Assembly: GCA_049791675.1 (NCBI GenBank)
Contig: JBARAD010000343.1
Coordinates: 1-61,911 of the forward strand
Direction of reading: 5' to 3'
From: Chryseosolibacter sp049791675
GTDB lineage: Bacteria > Bacteroidota > Bacteroidia > Cytophagales > Cyclobacteriaceae
DNA: 61,911 nucleotides
Part shown: positions 1 to 8,487 of the stretch, piece by piece
How the letters are laid out: every line of letters begins with the position of its first letter
Numbering within the stretch: position 1 is the stretch's first letter
Translations under genes and position numbers: made by a program
Notes under the pieces: generated by a model
What the model was told of the DNA's origin: nothing
The model's database searches: none
What the model saw: only the letters and a program-made list of their open reading frames with translations

Positions 1-313
1 CTTCTACACCCTGGGCTGGTATATGTCGCCCCTTCAGGGCTGCACTAAGTAGTTTTCCCCGCATTACCTCTGATCCGGTACACGCAACTTGGAACGGACT
101 CAACTCACCACTCACCACTCACCACTCACCATTCACGACTCACGCACTCACCACTCATCTCTGATCCGATATACACAACTTGGACACGGGCTCAACTGTC
201 CAGCACTCACCACTCACCACTCACCACTCACGCACCCCCTGCTATGAAAAGCAAAAATGAGTTAACGCACACCCCCACTCACGATTCACGACTCACGATT
301 GACGATTCACGCT
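1..313. repeat. Intergenic multi-module dispersed repeat
   Basis: No gene is seen here. Bases 1-60 hold a REP-like module with the inverted repeat GCCCCTTCAGGGC at 28-40. A unit beginning CTCTGATCCGGTACACGCAA occurs at 68-109 and, diverged, at 159-201. Heptamer tracts of CTCACCA run from 104 to about 160 and from about 203 to 232. A module CCCTGCTATGAAAAGC lies near 237-252. The same modules recur in nearly the same order at 47.6-48.0 kb, so this is a repeat family rather than chance low complexity. Confidence 0.85.
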
Positions 314-871
314 CTAAATCCCCTTCATCCTCGCCACCTTCAGAATACCCATCACGCTCATGCTGTCCGTGATCTTTCCGTCCAGTACCATTTGCAGGGC
401 ATCCTTCAACGGGAGCTTCCATACTTTCAGGTCAGCCTCCGTTTCCTCCAGGGAACTCTCGCCTTCCTCAAGATCTTCGGCAAGGAAAACGTGACCCTCT
501 TCATCCGTAACAGAATTGGACGTATGAAGATGAACGATTTCCGACCAGGAATGGGCGATTAAGCCAGTTTCTTCCCGGAGTTCACGTTTCGCGCTTTCGA
601 CCGGCGCATCATTCATCGGGCCTCCGCCTTCCGGGATTTCCCAATGCCACGCATTCAGCGTGTACCGGTATTGGCCCACCAGCCACGTATTCAGGTCTTT
701 ATCCACAGGAATGATTCCGATCGCCTTGTTTTTGAAGTGTACTTTTCCATAAATACCCCTTCCCCCTGCCGGATTGATCACCTGGTACTCGGTTACAGTA
801 ATCCAGGGGTTGTCATACTTCACTTCTCCCGATAAGGTCTTCCAGGGATTTTTTATTTCTGCTGTTATCAT
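314..871 (-). CDS. NUDIX hydrolase, ADP-ribose pyrophosphatase-like
   Basis: Predicted cytoplasmic pyrophosphohydrolase of 185 aa acting on nucleoside-diphosphate derivatives. The NUDIX box spans residues 82-104 and ends RELREETGL. The first Glu of the canonical GX5EX7 segment is Asp88, a conservative change, while the metal-binding REXXEE residues are all present. The WEIPEGG lead-in at about 77-83 resembles ADP-ribose pyrophosphatases, but substrate cannot be assigned from this alone. It is transcribed away from rnhB, and its 3' side runs into the repeat region at the left edge. The start ATG fits the conserved N-terminus; no Shine-Dalgarno sequence is visible. Confidence 0.88.
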   Translation of the reverse strand: MITAEIKNPWKTLSGEVKYDNPWITVTEYQVINPAGGRGIYGKVHFKNKAIGIIPVDKDLNTWLVGQYRYTLNAWHWEIPEGGGPMNDAPVESAKRELREETGLIAHSWSEIVHLHTSNSVTDEEGHVFLAEDLEEGESSLEETEADLKVWKLPLKDALQMVLDGKITDSMSVMGILKVARMKGI

Positions 872-1024
872 TCTGTAAATCTTTAACTATACGCTGATAC
901 GCGGTTGATTATGAATAGACTACTAAATTTTCAGGCCAGGGGGTGGGGCGGCGCACCGCCAAAACTATCAAAATGTTTTTTGAGTACTGGCATTATCAAT
1001 TTATTTTTAAACCGCGATTGGATT

Positions 1025-1624
1025 ATGCTGCGATCATCTTTTACAAAAGATCTTATGGAAGCGGGCTGCGATGAAGCGGGGAGGGGTTGCCTTGCAGGCC
1101 CGGTTGTGGCCGCAGCAGTGATATTTCCAAAGAAATACAGGCATAAAAAATTGAACGACTCCAAACAATTATGCCGGGAAGCGCGGGATGAGCTCCGTTA
1201 TCAGATCCAAAAGGATGCGCTGGCATGGGCTGTGGGAGAAGTCGACCATACGGAGATCGATCGCATCAACATCCTCAACGCATCGTTCAAGGCGATGCAC
1301 CTGGCGCTGGACAAGCTTTCACTGCAGCCTGAATTGATCCTGATCGACGGCAACCGGTTTAATCCTTACAAGCACTTTAAGCATGAATGCATCATCCAGG
1401 GTGATGCAAAATATCTGTCCATCGCGGCAGCCTCTGTTCTGGCCAAGACGTATCGCGACGAATTGATGAATGACCTCGCGAAAAAATTCTGCGGCTACGG
1501 CTGGGAGACCAATGTCGGATATCCCACACCACAGCACCGTGATGGCATCAGGCAGCTCGGCATTACACCCTACCACAGGAAGTCCTTCACACTGCTGCCT
1601 GAACAATTGGAGATTTTTGAGTGA
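1025..1624 (+). CDS. rnhB: Ribonuclease HII
   Basis: RNase HII removes RNA from RNA/DNA hybrids and misincorporated ribonucleotides. The protein is 199 aa from this ATG, which is the normal family length. An upstream in-frame start would add a 40-residue extension of non-family sequence and was not used. The signature CDEAGRG gives Asp16 and Glu17; further acidic residues are Asp108 in LILIDGNRF and Asp127 in the GDAKY segment before SIAAASVLAKTYRD. It heads a co-directional group with the TANGO2-like gene (45 nt gap) and the hydrolase. A second, type I RNase H is encoded at 48.0 kb. Confidence 0.95.
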   Translation: MLRSSFTKDLMEAGCDEAGRGCLAGPVVAAAVIFPKKYRHKKLNDSKQLCREARDELRYQIQKDALAWAVGEVDHTEIDRINILNASFKAMHLALDKLSLQPELILIDGNRFNPYKHFKHECIIQGDAKYLSIAAASVLAKTYRDELMNDLAKKFCGYGWETNVGYPTPQHRDGIRQLGITPYHRKSFTLLPEQLEIFE

Positions 1625-1669
1625 TCCGTAAACGTTTGTTTTGTTTCTTTGTGTCCTGATGTCATAGAG

Positions 1670-2434
1670 ATGTGTCTCATATTTATCGGACTTAGGAGTC
1701 ATCCCAGATACAAGGTGATCGTTGCTGCAAACCGCGACGAATTTTATGATCGCAGGACTGCGCCTGCATCCTTCTGGGAAGACCATCCTCACATCCTTGC
1801 CGGACGTGACCTTGAAGCCAGCGGCACGTGGCTGGGAATAACAAAAGGCGGACGGCTGTGCATGGTGACAAATTTTCGCGACCCGAAGAACCTGCATGCC
1901 AAAGCGCCGTCGCGCGGAAAGCTGGTGACCGATTTCCTTGCTGACACAAGATCGGGAGAGGAATACCTGGAAAAGGTGGAACCACACGCGAAAAAATACA
2001 ACGGCTTCAGCCTGATAGCCGGGACCGTTGATGCACTCTTTTATTTTTCCAACTACCGGGATGGTATCGTGATGCTCAACTCCGGTTTGTTCGGACTCAG
2101 CAATCATCTGCTGGAAACACCCTGGCCAAAAGTTGAGAAGGGCAAAAGCGAAATCCAGGAACTGCTCAGGTCATCGACGGTTCAGGCCGGGGATCTGTTT
2201 CGTATTTTGTCTGATGAAACAATCGGTGCCGATGACCGGTTGCCGGACACAGGGATAGGCCTGGTACGGGAACGCGCACTCTCTGCAGCGTTTATCAAAA
2301 GTCCCGGATATGGAACCCGTTCGTCAACGGTGATACTGGTGGATTATAATAACCACGTTTCGTTCCACGAACGGATCTACGACCCTTCACGTTCGGAATT
2401 CTCATACCAGACTTTTCAATATACCATCGGTTAA
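1670..2434 (+). CDS. NRDE/TANGO2 family protein
   Basis: A 254-aa protein beginning MCLIFIGLR with the diagnostic motif AANRDEFYDR near residues 19-28. The family (NRDE, related to eukaryotic TANGO2) has a conserved Cys2, suggesting an N-terminal-nucleophile-like fold. Its biochemical role is not settled; haem or lipid handling has been proposed for eukaryotic members. The start was placed at ATG 1670 because Cys2 must follow the initiator; a TTG 21 nt upstream adds unrelated residues. It lies 45 nt after rnhB and 7 nt before the alpha/beta hydrolase, so the three are probably cotranscribed. Confidence 0.88.
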   Translation: MCLIFIGLRSHPRYKVIVAANRDEFYDRRTAPASFWEDHPHILAGRDLEASGTWLGITKGGRLCMVTNFRDPKNLHAKAPSRGKLVTDFLADTRSGEEYLEKVEPHAKKYNGFSLIAGTVDALFYFSNYRDGIVMLNSGLFGLSNHLLETPWPKVEKGKSEIQELLRSSTVQAGDLFRILSDETIGADDRLPDTGIGLVRERALSAAFIKSPGYGTRSSTVILVDYNNHVSFHERIYDPSRSEFSYQTFQYTIG

Positions 2435-2441
2435 CCGCACG

Positions 2442-3311
2442 TTGAAAAAAAGTAAAATACCCCTTCTGCTGAAGATCGTTTCGTGGACTTTCCCGAAACT
2501 TGAAAAGACTTTTCCTAAACTGGCCCACCGGTTTTTTATTACGATATTTTTTACTCCCCTGAATTATCCGGTGCCGGAGAAAGAGCAAGCCCTTCAGGAA
2601 GAAGCTGAGAAGTTTTCGATGGAAGTGGCCGGAAAAAAGATACAATGTTATTCATGGGGATCCGGACCCGTTGTTCTGCTTGTTCACGGTTGGGCTGGAC
2701 GCGCCACCCAGTTCCGGAAGATCATTTATGCCCTCGTCAGGGAAAAATACCGCGTGGTCGGCTTCGACGGCCCGGCCCATGGCAATTCAGGCGGAAGATC
2801 CACCAATATCCAGGAGTTTGAAGAAGCCCTCATCAAAATTTATGAGAAGACCGGAACGCCTGAAGCGATCATTGCACATTCCTTCGGCGGAGGCGCTGCA
2901 CTGTTCGCGGCCATGAACGGCCTGCCCGTAAAAAAACTGATCAACATCGCCGCGCCTACCATCGGGGATGCGATCATTGATACGTACCTCAAAACCATCA
3001 ATGGATCTCGGAGCACCGGAGATTCTTTTAAATCCTATATCCTTCAAAGGACCGGAAAACCTTTCGATGCCTTTACCGGGTTATATTTTATTACGCGGAT
3101 CTCGCAGGAAATGGACCTTTTGCTCGTTCATGATGAAGATGATACGGAAGTGCCCATAGACCATGCGCTGGAACTGATGAAACGCTATCCCGGGGCTGCC
3201 TTGTTCAAGACACGTGGGCTGGGACACACCCGGATCTTAAAAGATGAGGAAGTCATCAAAAAGTGTGTTTCCTTTATCAGGCATGAAACAGGTCGTTTCC
3301 CTTCCCGTTAA
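2442..3311 (+). CDS. Alpha/beta hydrolase
   Basis: A 289-aa alpha/beta-hydrolase-fold protein of unknown substrate. The oxyanion segment LLVHGWAG lies at about 79-86, the nucleophile elbow AHSFGG has Ser147, and the probable acid and base are Asp233/Asp234 in VHDEDD and His262 in GLGHT. About 40 N-terminal residues precede the fold and include a hydrophobic stretch (FFITIFFTPL), a possible membrane-proximal helix. The start is a TTG 7 nt after the upstream stop; this spacing and the Lys-rich N-terminus support it. Likely the third gene of the rnhB operon. Confidence 0.88.
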   Translation: MKKSKIPLLLKIVSWTFPKLEKTFPKLAHRFFITIFFTPLNYPVPEKEQALQEEAEKFSMEVAGKKIQCYSWGSGPVVLLVHGWAGRATQFRKIIYALVREKYRVVGFDGPAHGNSGGRSTNIQEFEEALIKIYEKTGTPEAIIAHSFGGGAALFAAMNGLPVKKLINIAAPTIGDAIIDTYLKTINGSRSTGDSFKSYILQRTGKPFDAFTGLYFITRISQEMDLLLVHDEDDTEVPIDHALELMKRYPGAALFKTRGLGHTRILKDEEVIKKCVSFIRHETGRFPSR

Positions 3312-3463
3312 TAAGGGTTGACTGGTCTTTTTCGGGGGCTCCATTCAGCTTATTTTGCCTTTTATATGCCGAAAGGGGATGCCCGCATAAGATGGCAGGC
3401 AACTTTTTGGCTTTTTCGTCCATCTTTGTAATTAATGTGAAAAACCCTTAACTAATAGAATCG

Positions 3464-4189
3464 ATGAAAATTATTGAGACCAAGGAAATTTCGAAGGTAT
3501 ACCGTATGGGCGACCAGATTGTCAATGCCCTCCAATCGATCTCTATTTCTATCGACCGCGGCGAATATGTTGCTTTCATGGGCCCCTCCGGCTCGGGAAA
3601 GTCGACGCTCATGAATATTGTGGGGTGCCTCGATACTCCTACGTCGGGCACCTATATGCTGAATAACAAGCTGGTAAGCGAGATGACGGAAAATGAACTC
3701 GCCGAGACCCGGAATAAGGAAATCGGCTTCGTATTCCAGACTTTCAACCTTTTGCCAAGAGCCACTGCGCTGGAAAACATTGCACTGCCCCTGATCTACG
3801 CCGGCTATAATAAAAGTGAAAGAAACGATATGGCCATGCAGACGCTCGAAAGTGTCGGTCTTGGCTCGCGCTCACATCACAAGCCCAATGAATTATCCGG
3901 CGGTCAGCGCCAGCGCGTGGCCATTGCCAGGGCACTCGTAAACAACCCTTCCATCATCCTCGCAGATGAACCGACGGGTAACCTTGACACGAAAACATCT
4001 TATGACATCATGAACCTGTTCCAGGAACTTCATGATAAGGGAAATACCATCATCATGGTTACGCACGAAGATGATATCGCGCACTATGCGCACCGCATTA
4101 TCCGATTGCGCGATGGTTTGATCGAATGGGATCGCAAAAATGACAACGTATCCCGCGCAAGCCAGTTCGTTGCCCCGGCATCCCATTAA
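3464..4189 (+). CDS. ABC transporter ATP-binding protein, LolD/MacB type
   Basis: A 241-aa nucleotide-binding subunit of the type that powers lipoprotein release (LolCDE) or MacB-like export. Walker A GPSGSGKST is at 40-48, the signature LSGGQRQR at 144-151 and Walker B IILADEPTGNLD from 164. The gene is intact but no FtsX/MacB-type permease is nearby; the next gene is a VOC protein 21 nt downstream. Its permease must be encoded elsewhere. Family assignment is firm; the exact transported substrate is not. A near-consensus -7 box, CATCTTTG, lies at 3422-3429. Confidence 0.93.
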   Translation: MKIIETKEISKVYRMGDQIVNALQSISISIDRGEYVAFMGPSGSGKSTLMNIVGCLDTPTSGTYMLNNKLVSEMTENELAETRNKEIGFVFQTFNLLPRATALENIALPLIYAGYNKSERNDMAMQTLESVGLGSRSHHKPNELSGGQRQRVAIARALVNNPSIILADEPTGNLDTKTSYDIMNLFQELHDKGNTIIMVTHEDDIAHYAHRIIRLRDGLIEWDRKNDNVSRASQFVAPASH

Positions 4190-4210
4190 CTAAATCTACT
4201 TTAAGTCACC

Positions 4211-4576
4211 GTGAAAGATCATTTGCAAGGCATTGATACGATCATTATGCGTGTCAGTGACATTTCAGCCTCCAAGCAGTGGTATCAGGAAAAGCTGTCG
4301 TTCAATGCAGTATACGAAGATCCGGTCCACAAACTTGTCGTGCTGGACACCGCAGGACCGGTCAGTCTCACAATATGGCAGACCGATGCGAAAGTCGTGA
4401 GCTCCGGCGATGGATCTGCCTATCCGATCTTCAGAACCAACAATGCCGAAGACGCACATCGGGCATTGACCCGCGCAGGCGTGCGGACCGATGCAGTAAC
4501 GACCGACCATGCCGTTACTTACTTCCGCTTCTACGATCCTGATGGCAACGTGCTGGAAGCTTGCCAGGTACATTGA
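4211..4576 (+). CDS. VOC family protein (glyoxalase-like)
   Basis: A 121-aa single-domain vicinal oxygen chelate protein. It begins with a family-like segment, IDTIIMRVSDISASKQWYQ, and ends DPDGNVLEACQ, carrying the Glu usual in the last metal-binding strand. Such proteins include glyoxalases, dioxygenases and antibiotic-binding proteins; nothing here fixes the substrate. The GTG start lies 21 nt after the ABC ATPase, so the two are probably cotranscribed. Confidence 0.82.
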   Translation: MKDHLQGIDTIIMRVSDISASKQWYQEKLSFNAVYEDPVHKLVVLDTAGPVSLTIWQTDAKVVSSGDGSAYPIFRTNNAEDAHRALTRAGVRTDAVTTDHAVTYFRFYDPDGNVLEACQVH

Positions 4577-4596
4577 ATTCATTGCGCCGGGTTCGT

Positions 4597-4604
4597 TAAC
4601 TTTG
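4597..4604 (+). promoter_or_regulatory. Bacteroidota -7 box for the adenosyltransferase gene
   Basis: TAACTTTG matches TAnnTTTG exactly. An ATTG at 4572-4575 sits 21 nt upstream, at the place expected for the -33 element. Only 4 nt separate the box from the ATG at 4609, which predicts an essentially leaderless transcript. Confidence 0.7.
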
Positions 4605-4608
4605 GTCC

Positions 4609-5157
4609 ATGAAAATCTATACAAAAACCGGCGATCAGGGAACCACGTCGCTGTTTGGCGGCAAGCGTGTTTCGAAAGCGGATCTGCGGATAGACACCTA
4701 TGGCACCGTTGATGAATTAAATTCATGGATGGGCGTGCTGCGTGATCAGGAAATCAATTCCGCGCGCAAAGAGATCCTGCTGGAGGTTCAGGACCGGCTG
4801 TTCGTGGTCGGGTCCATGCTCGCAACCGAGCCTGGTAATACCCGCGTGAAGATCCCCTTGTTAACGGAAGACGATGTGCTGTTGCTGGAGCGCCACATTG
4901 ATGCCATGGATAACGGTCTTCCTCCCATGCGTTCTTTTGTTCTCCCGGGCGGACATCCTTCAATCTCGTTTGGCCATGTAGCCCGCACGGTATGCCGGCG
5001 GGCGGAGCGCCTGGTCATTGCGCTTCACGAGTCGGAAGCTGTCGACCCCCTGGTCATCAAATATCTGAATCGACTTTCTGACTACCTGTTCGTCCTTACA
5101 CGGCAAATGGCGCAGGAACTAAAGGTGGAGGAAGCTCCATGGAAACCCAGAATGTAA
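4609..5157 (+). CDS. Cob(I)yrinic acid a,c-diamide adenosyltransferase, PduO type
   Basis: Transfers the adenosyl group of ATP to cob(I)alamin to make adenosylcobalamin. The 182-aa protein has the PduO-type N-terminal ATP-binding signature KTGDQGTTSLFGGKRVSK at about 6-23. The helical-bundle part follows, with TYGTVDELNSWMG at about 31-43 and the C-terminal conserved CRRAERL segment. Length matches the family. No other cobalamin gene is in the window, so it probably serves salvage. It is followed by a good intrinsic terminator. Confidence 0.93.
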   Translation: MKIYTKTGDQGTTSLFGGKRVSKADLRIDTYGTVDELNSWMGVLRDQEINSARKEILLEVQDRLFVVGSMLATEPGNTRVKIPLLTEDDVLLLERHIDAMDNGLPPMRSFVLPGGHPSISFGHVARTVCRRAERLVIALHESEAVDPLVIKYLNRLSDYLFVLTRQMAQELKVEEAPWKPRM

Positions 5158-5201
5158 GGAAACATTAACGCACCCCGGCCACGATTTAGAGTATATGTTT
5201 T

Positions 5202-5235
5202 TGGCGGGCAGTTCTGTCAGCCATTTTTTTTATTT
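5202..5235 (+). terminator. Rho-independent terminator after the adenosyltransferase
   Basis: Stem TGGCgGGCAG / CTGTCaGCCA with one internal mismatch and one G-U pair, followed directly by a run of eight T and more T-rich sequence. Placed 44 nt after the stop codon on the coding strand. Confidence 0.75.
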
Positions 5236-5244
5236 TTAGGCATC

Positions 5245-5790
5245 ATGTTGAAAACAGCCTTATTGAGGATGCGTACGCCGGTCTTGGTTTTGTTGCTCAT
5301 GTGTTTTGCCGGGTTTGCCCGCGCGCAGAAGCAACTCCTCTTACTGAAAGGTGAGAAAGTTCTCTTGCGTCTTTATCCGGGCGATGAGTTTATCTATAAA
5401 GAAAAAGGGAAGCCGGTCAGGACAACCTATATCAATAACCTGTCAGATACGGCGGTTGTTACCCATCGCGATACCGTCGCCTTTCATGATATTGAAAAGG
5501 TCTATTTCAGACAACACAAGTTTTACAATACGGTTGGAACAGCCCTGGTGATCTTTGGTGCCGGATTGTTTCTGATCGACCAGATAAATGTCGTTTTGGT
5601 CCAGGGTCAGTCCCCAAGCCTGGATAGTGGGGTTTCCACCTTAAGTCTTTCGTCTCTGGGGGTTGGGTTGCCGATGATGCTGATCAGGAAGAAATCCCGG
5701 AAACTGGATTACCGGAACAAGCTGATCATGGTCGACAAAAATTCCGTGTTCTACCAACCCGATGCGCGCCAGTATATCCTGCCCTATTAA
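5245..5790 (+). CDS. Secreted or membrane protein of unknown function
   Basis: A 181-aa protein not recognised as a named family. Residues 1-27 form a signal peptide (hydrophobic VLVLLLMCFAGFA, cleavage likely after ARA). A hydrophobic segment at about 97-120 may be a transmembrane helix, followed by basic residues (RKKSRK). The region between is beta-rich with charged residues and would lie in the periplasm. It stands alone between the adenosyltransferase terminator and prfB. Confidence 0.7.
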   Translation: MLKTALLRMRTPVLVLLLMCFAGFARAQKQLLLLKGEKVLLRLYPGDEFIYKEKGKPVRTTYINNLSDTAVVTHRDTVAFHDIEKVYFRQHKFYNTVGTALVIFGAGLFLIDQINVVLVQGQSPSLDSGVSTLSLSSLGVGLPMMLIRKKSRKLDYRNKLIMVDKNSVFYQPDARQYILPY

Positions 5791-6082
5791 GATAATGGCC
5801 GGATTCTTCGTCTGACATGATCATCATACTTGTCATTTTTGCCGTTTTTGCCGGAAATGACCGTGATATGATGTATGTACGGCTCTGGTCCGGATCTGAA
5901 CCGGCTCTGGTACGGCACTCATGCGGTATTGATGCGGCGGCACTACGGCCATAATACCCCGACGATCCGCAGCATGCGCGTCAGAAAGAGCTTATGCACA
6001 AGTCTTTAGCGTCGCTGTAATCCCGCCATGCCATCTTCAAACCTGGAATTGCTATATTTGCGCAAACTTTAAATAAATATCC
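5791..6082. other. Intergenic region upstream of prfB
   Basis: A 292-nt gap with no convincing ORF or RNA. It holds a weak inverted repeat GTCATTT/AAATGAC near 5836-5862 and the prfB -7 box at its right end. Confidence 0.5.
6053..6060 (+). promoter_or_regulatory. Bacteroidota -7 box for prfB
   Basis: TATATTTG, an exact match to TAnnTTTG, 22 nt before the prfB ATG. Confidence 0.65.
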
Positions 6083-7184
6083 ATGACATCAGACAAGTTG
6101 AAAGACTTGAAGGCCCGCGTGAGCGCCTTGAGGAGGTATCTTTGACTACGATCGTAAGGCAAGTGAAATAAAAGATGAAGAACTCATCACCCAGCAGGCG
6201 GATTTTTGGACCAATCCGAAACAGGCGGAGGTGATCCTGAAAAATATCCGGTCGAAAAAAGTCTGGACAGACGCTTTTGAGAACGTCAATAAATTACTGG
6301 ACGATCTCGAGGTGCTGAACGAATTCCACGAGGCCGGTGACGTCGGCGAGGAGGAGGTAGACCGGGAATATGAGCGGACAGCCAAAGCTGTTGAGGAGCT
6401 GGAGTTCAAGAAGATGCTGAGCGGAGAAGAGGATCAGCTCAGCGCCATGGTGGAGATCAATCCCGGAGCGGGAGGTACAGAAAGCCAGGATTGGGCGGAA
6501 ATGCTCAACCGGATGTACATCATGTGGGGAGAAAAGAATGGATACAAGGTGACGCAGGTCGATTATCAGGGGGGCGATGTGGCGGGAATCAAATCGGCCA
6601 CCCTGGAGATTGATGGACCTTTTGCCTATGGAAAACTGAAGGCGGAGATCGGCGTCCACCGGTTGGTGCGCATCTCACCCTTTGATTCAAACGGCCGCCG
6701 CCACACTTCTTTTGCTTCTGTATTCGTTTATCCTGTCATTGATGACACCATCACGATTGAGATCAATCCCGCAGACATAGAAATACAGACTTCGCGCTCC
6801 GGAGGTGCGGGTGGTCAGAACGTTAACAAGGTTGAAACCAAGGTCCAGCTTACGCACAAGCCATCCGGCATTGTGATCGTATGCCAGGTCGAACGGTCGC
6901 AGCATGCAAACCGTGAGAAGGCCATGCAGATGTTAAAGTCACGCCTGTACCAGCTTGAAATGGAGAAGCGGAACGCGGCGCGCGACAAGGTCGAGGCAGG
7001 TAAGATGAGGATCGATTTCGGTTCGCAGATCCGGAATTATGTATTGCATCCCTATAAGCTGGTGAAGGACGCGCGCACAGGTGTTGAGCGCACAGATGCC
7101 AATAATGTGCTCGACGGGGACCTCGATGATTTTATCAAGGCGTTTCTTTTGGGTGCGCAGGAGGCACAGACACAGCAGAGTTGA
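6083..7184 (+). CDS. prfB: Peptide chain release factor 2 (programmed +1 frameshift)
   Basis: RF2 recognises UGA/UAA and triggers peptidyl-tRNA hydrolysis. Translation starts at ATG 6083, reads 20 codons to an in-frame TGA at 6143-6145, then must shift +1 at CTT and resume at GAC 6144. The joined product is 366 aa, the usual RF2 length. The second part has the stop-recognition motif SPF (in RISPFDSNGRR) and the catalytic GGQ (in SGGAGGQNVNKVE). Calling only the long downstream frame would lose the N-terminus, so this is one gene, not a pseudogene. The MFS gene overlaps its stop by 4 nt. Confidence 0.95.
6131..6146 (+). promoter_or_regulatory. prfB +1 frameshift site
   Basis: AGGAGGTATCTTTGAC: an internal Shine-Dalgarno-like AGGAGG, 3-nt spacer TAT, slippery CTT and stop TGA followed by C. 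It differs from the classic AGGGGGTATCTTTGAC by one base, and that base makes the Shine-Dalgarno match canonical. When RF2 is scarce the ribosome shifts and completes RF2, giving autoregulation. Confidence 0.95.
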
Positions 7185-8371
7185 TCACGACTGCCACCCC
7201 TGCGAAGATCTATACGAAACAATTCTGGCTGGTGTGTTTAAGTTCGCTGCTGTTTTTTGCGAGCTTTAATATGATCATCCCGGAGTTGCCGGCTTATCTT
7301 ACTTCCCTTGGAGGGGAGGAGTACAAAGGCCTGATCATTTCGCTGTTTGCGGTGACGGCGATGTTGTCGCGGCCGTTCAGCGGAAAACTCTCGGATACTA
7401 TCGGAAGGGTACCTGTAATGATGTCAGGATCCATCGTTTGTCTCATCTGCAGTTTCATATATCCTGTACTCACTTCCGTTGCAGGATTTTTTCTTTTGCG
7501 GTTGGTGCATGGATTTTCAACAGGGTTTACGCCCACAGGCCAAACGGCTTATATTTCAGACATCATTCCGGTTGAGCGACGCGGGGAGGCGATGGGGTTG
7601 CTGGGCACGGCCGGGGCGGTGGGTATGGCATCCGGTCCTGCCATCGGGGGCATGCTCGCCAACCAGGCCGGCCTCAGCACGATGTTCTATTGTTCCTCTG
7701 CCTTTGCATTGATATCCATCCTGATCATTTCAGGAATGAAAGAAACGCTTCACGCAAAGCATCGTTTTTCCTTACACCATCTGGGCGTGACGAAGCATGA
7801 TCTTTTTGAGCCCAGGGTGTGGGTGCCTTGTTTCATCATGTCGTTGTGCTCTTACTCGTATGGGGCGTTGTTTACAGTCATCCCTGACTTCGGCGAATTC
7901 GTCGGAATCCGGAACAAAGGATTGCTGTTCTCCTGTCTGACGGTGGCGTCATTGCTTGTGCGTCTGCTGGGAGGCAAGGCTTCAGATATTTACGGGCGCC
8001 AGGCAGTGCTGCGTTTTTCCACCGCCGTGATGGTGGTGGGGATGATGATCATCGCGTTTTCCACTACTTCATTTCAACTGATCATGGGTGTGACGATCTA
8101 TGGTTTTGCCCAGGGTGTAACTTCGCCGACGCTGCTGGCGTGGGCTACCGACCTCAGCCCCCATCAGCGCAAAGGCAGGGGCGTGTCGTCACTGTATATT
8201 TTCATGGAGTTTGGAATCGGTATCGGAGCTTTTGTTTCGGGCATGGTGTACGCAAACCACGCAGAAAATTTCGACAACACTTTTCTTGTCTGTGGCTTTC
8301 TCGCAGGACTTGCCTTCATCTACCTGATATTTGGAAAAAATACAAAAGCGCAGCATGAAGGCCGCGCTTGA
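7181..8371 (+). CDS. MFS transporter
   Basis: A 396-aa major facilitator with about 12 predicted transmembrane helices. Motif A appears as GKLSDTIGRVPV after helix 2, and its degenerate repeat GGKASDIYGRQAV begins the second half. The G-rich helix 5 motif (GTAGAVGMASGPAIGGML) is typical of drug/sugar antiporters, but the substrate is unknown. The TTG start overlaps the prfB stop codon (TTGA), indicating translational coupling. An ATG start would remove helix 1. Confidence 0.9.
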   Translation: MITTATPAKIYTKQFWLVCLSSLLFFASFNMIIPELPAYLTSLGGEEYKGLIISLFAVTAMLSRPFSGKLSDTIGRVPVMMSGSIVCLICSFIYPVLTSVAGFFLLRLVHGFSTGFTPTGQTAYISDIIPVERRGEAMGLLGTAGAVGMASGPAIGGMLANQAGLSTMFYCSSAFALISILIISGMKETLHAKHRFSLHHLGVTKHDLFEPRVWVPCFIMSLCSYSYGALFTVIPDFGEFVGIRNKGLLFSCLTVASLLVRLLGGKASDIYGRQAVLRFSTAVMVVGMMIIAFSTTSFQLIMGVTIYGFAQGVTSPTLLAWATDLSPHQRKGRGVSSLYIFMEFGIGIGAFVSGMVYANHAENFDNTFLVCGFLAGLAFIYLIFGKNTKAQHEGRA

Positions 8372-8487
8372 ATTCTGAACGTTTGATGAGGTGACCATTT
8401 TCGCGAAGAAGCGAACCTGAGCCACCGGCATGTTTTCCCGAAACGGTAGTCTGACTTTCAGAAAGTTGTGGAGACTTCCATCGCGGA

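Noticed and set aside
100..240. CRISPR array of CTCACCA-like repeats
   Set aside because: Units are only 7 bp with no spacers of uniform length and no cas genes in the window.
3354..3420. Terminator after the alpha/beta hydrolase
   Set aside because: A possible TTGCC/GGCAA stem precedes CTTTTT, but it needs large bulges and a long loop; too weak to list.
6083..7184. prfB as a pseudogene or as a short gene starting at 6231
   Set aside because: The early TGA sits in a perfect programmed frameshift site, and the joined protein has full RF2 length and motifs.
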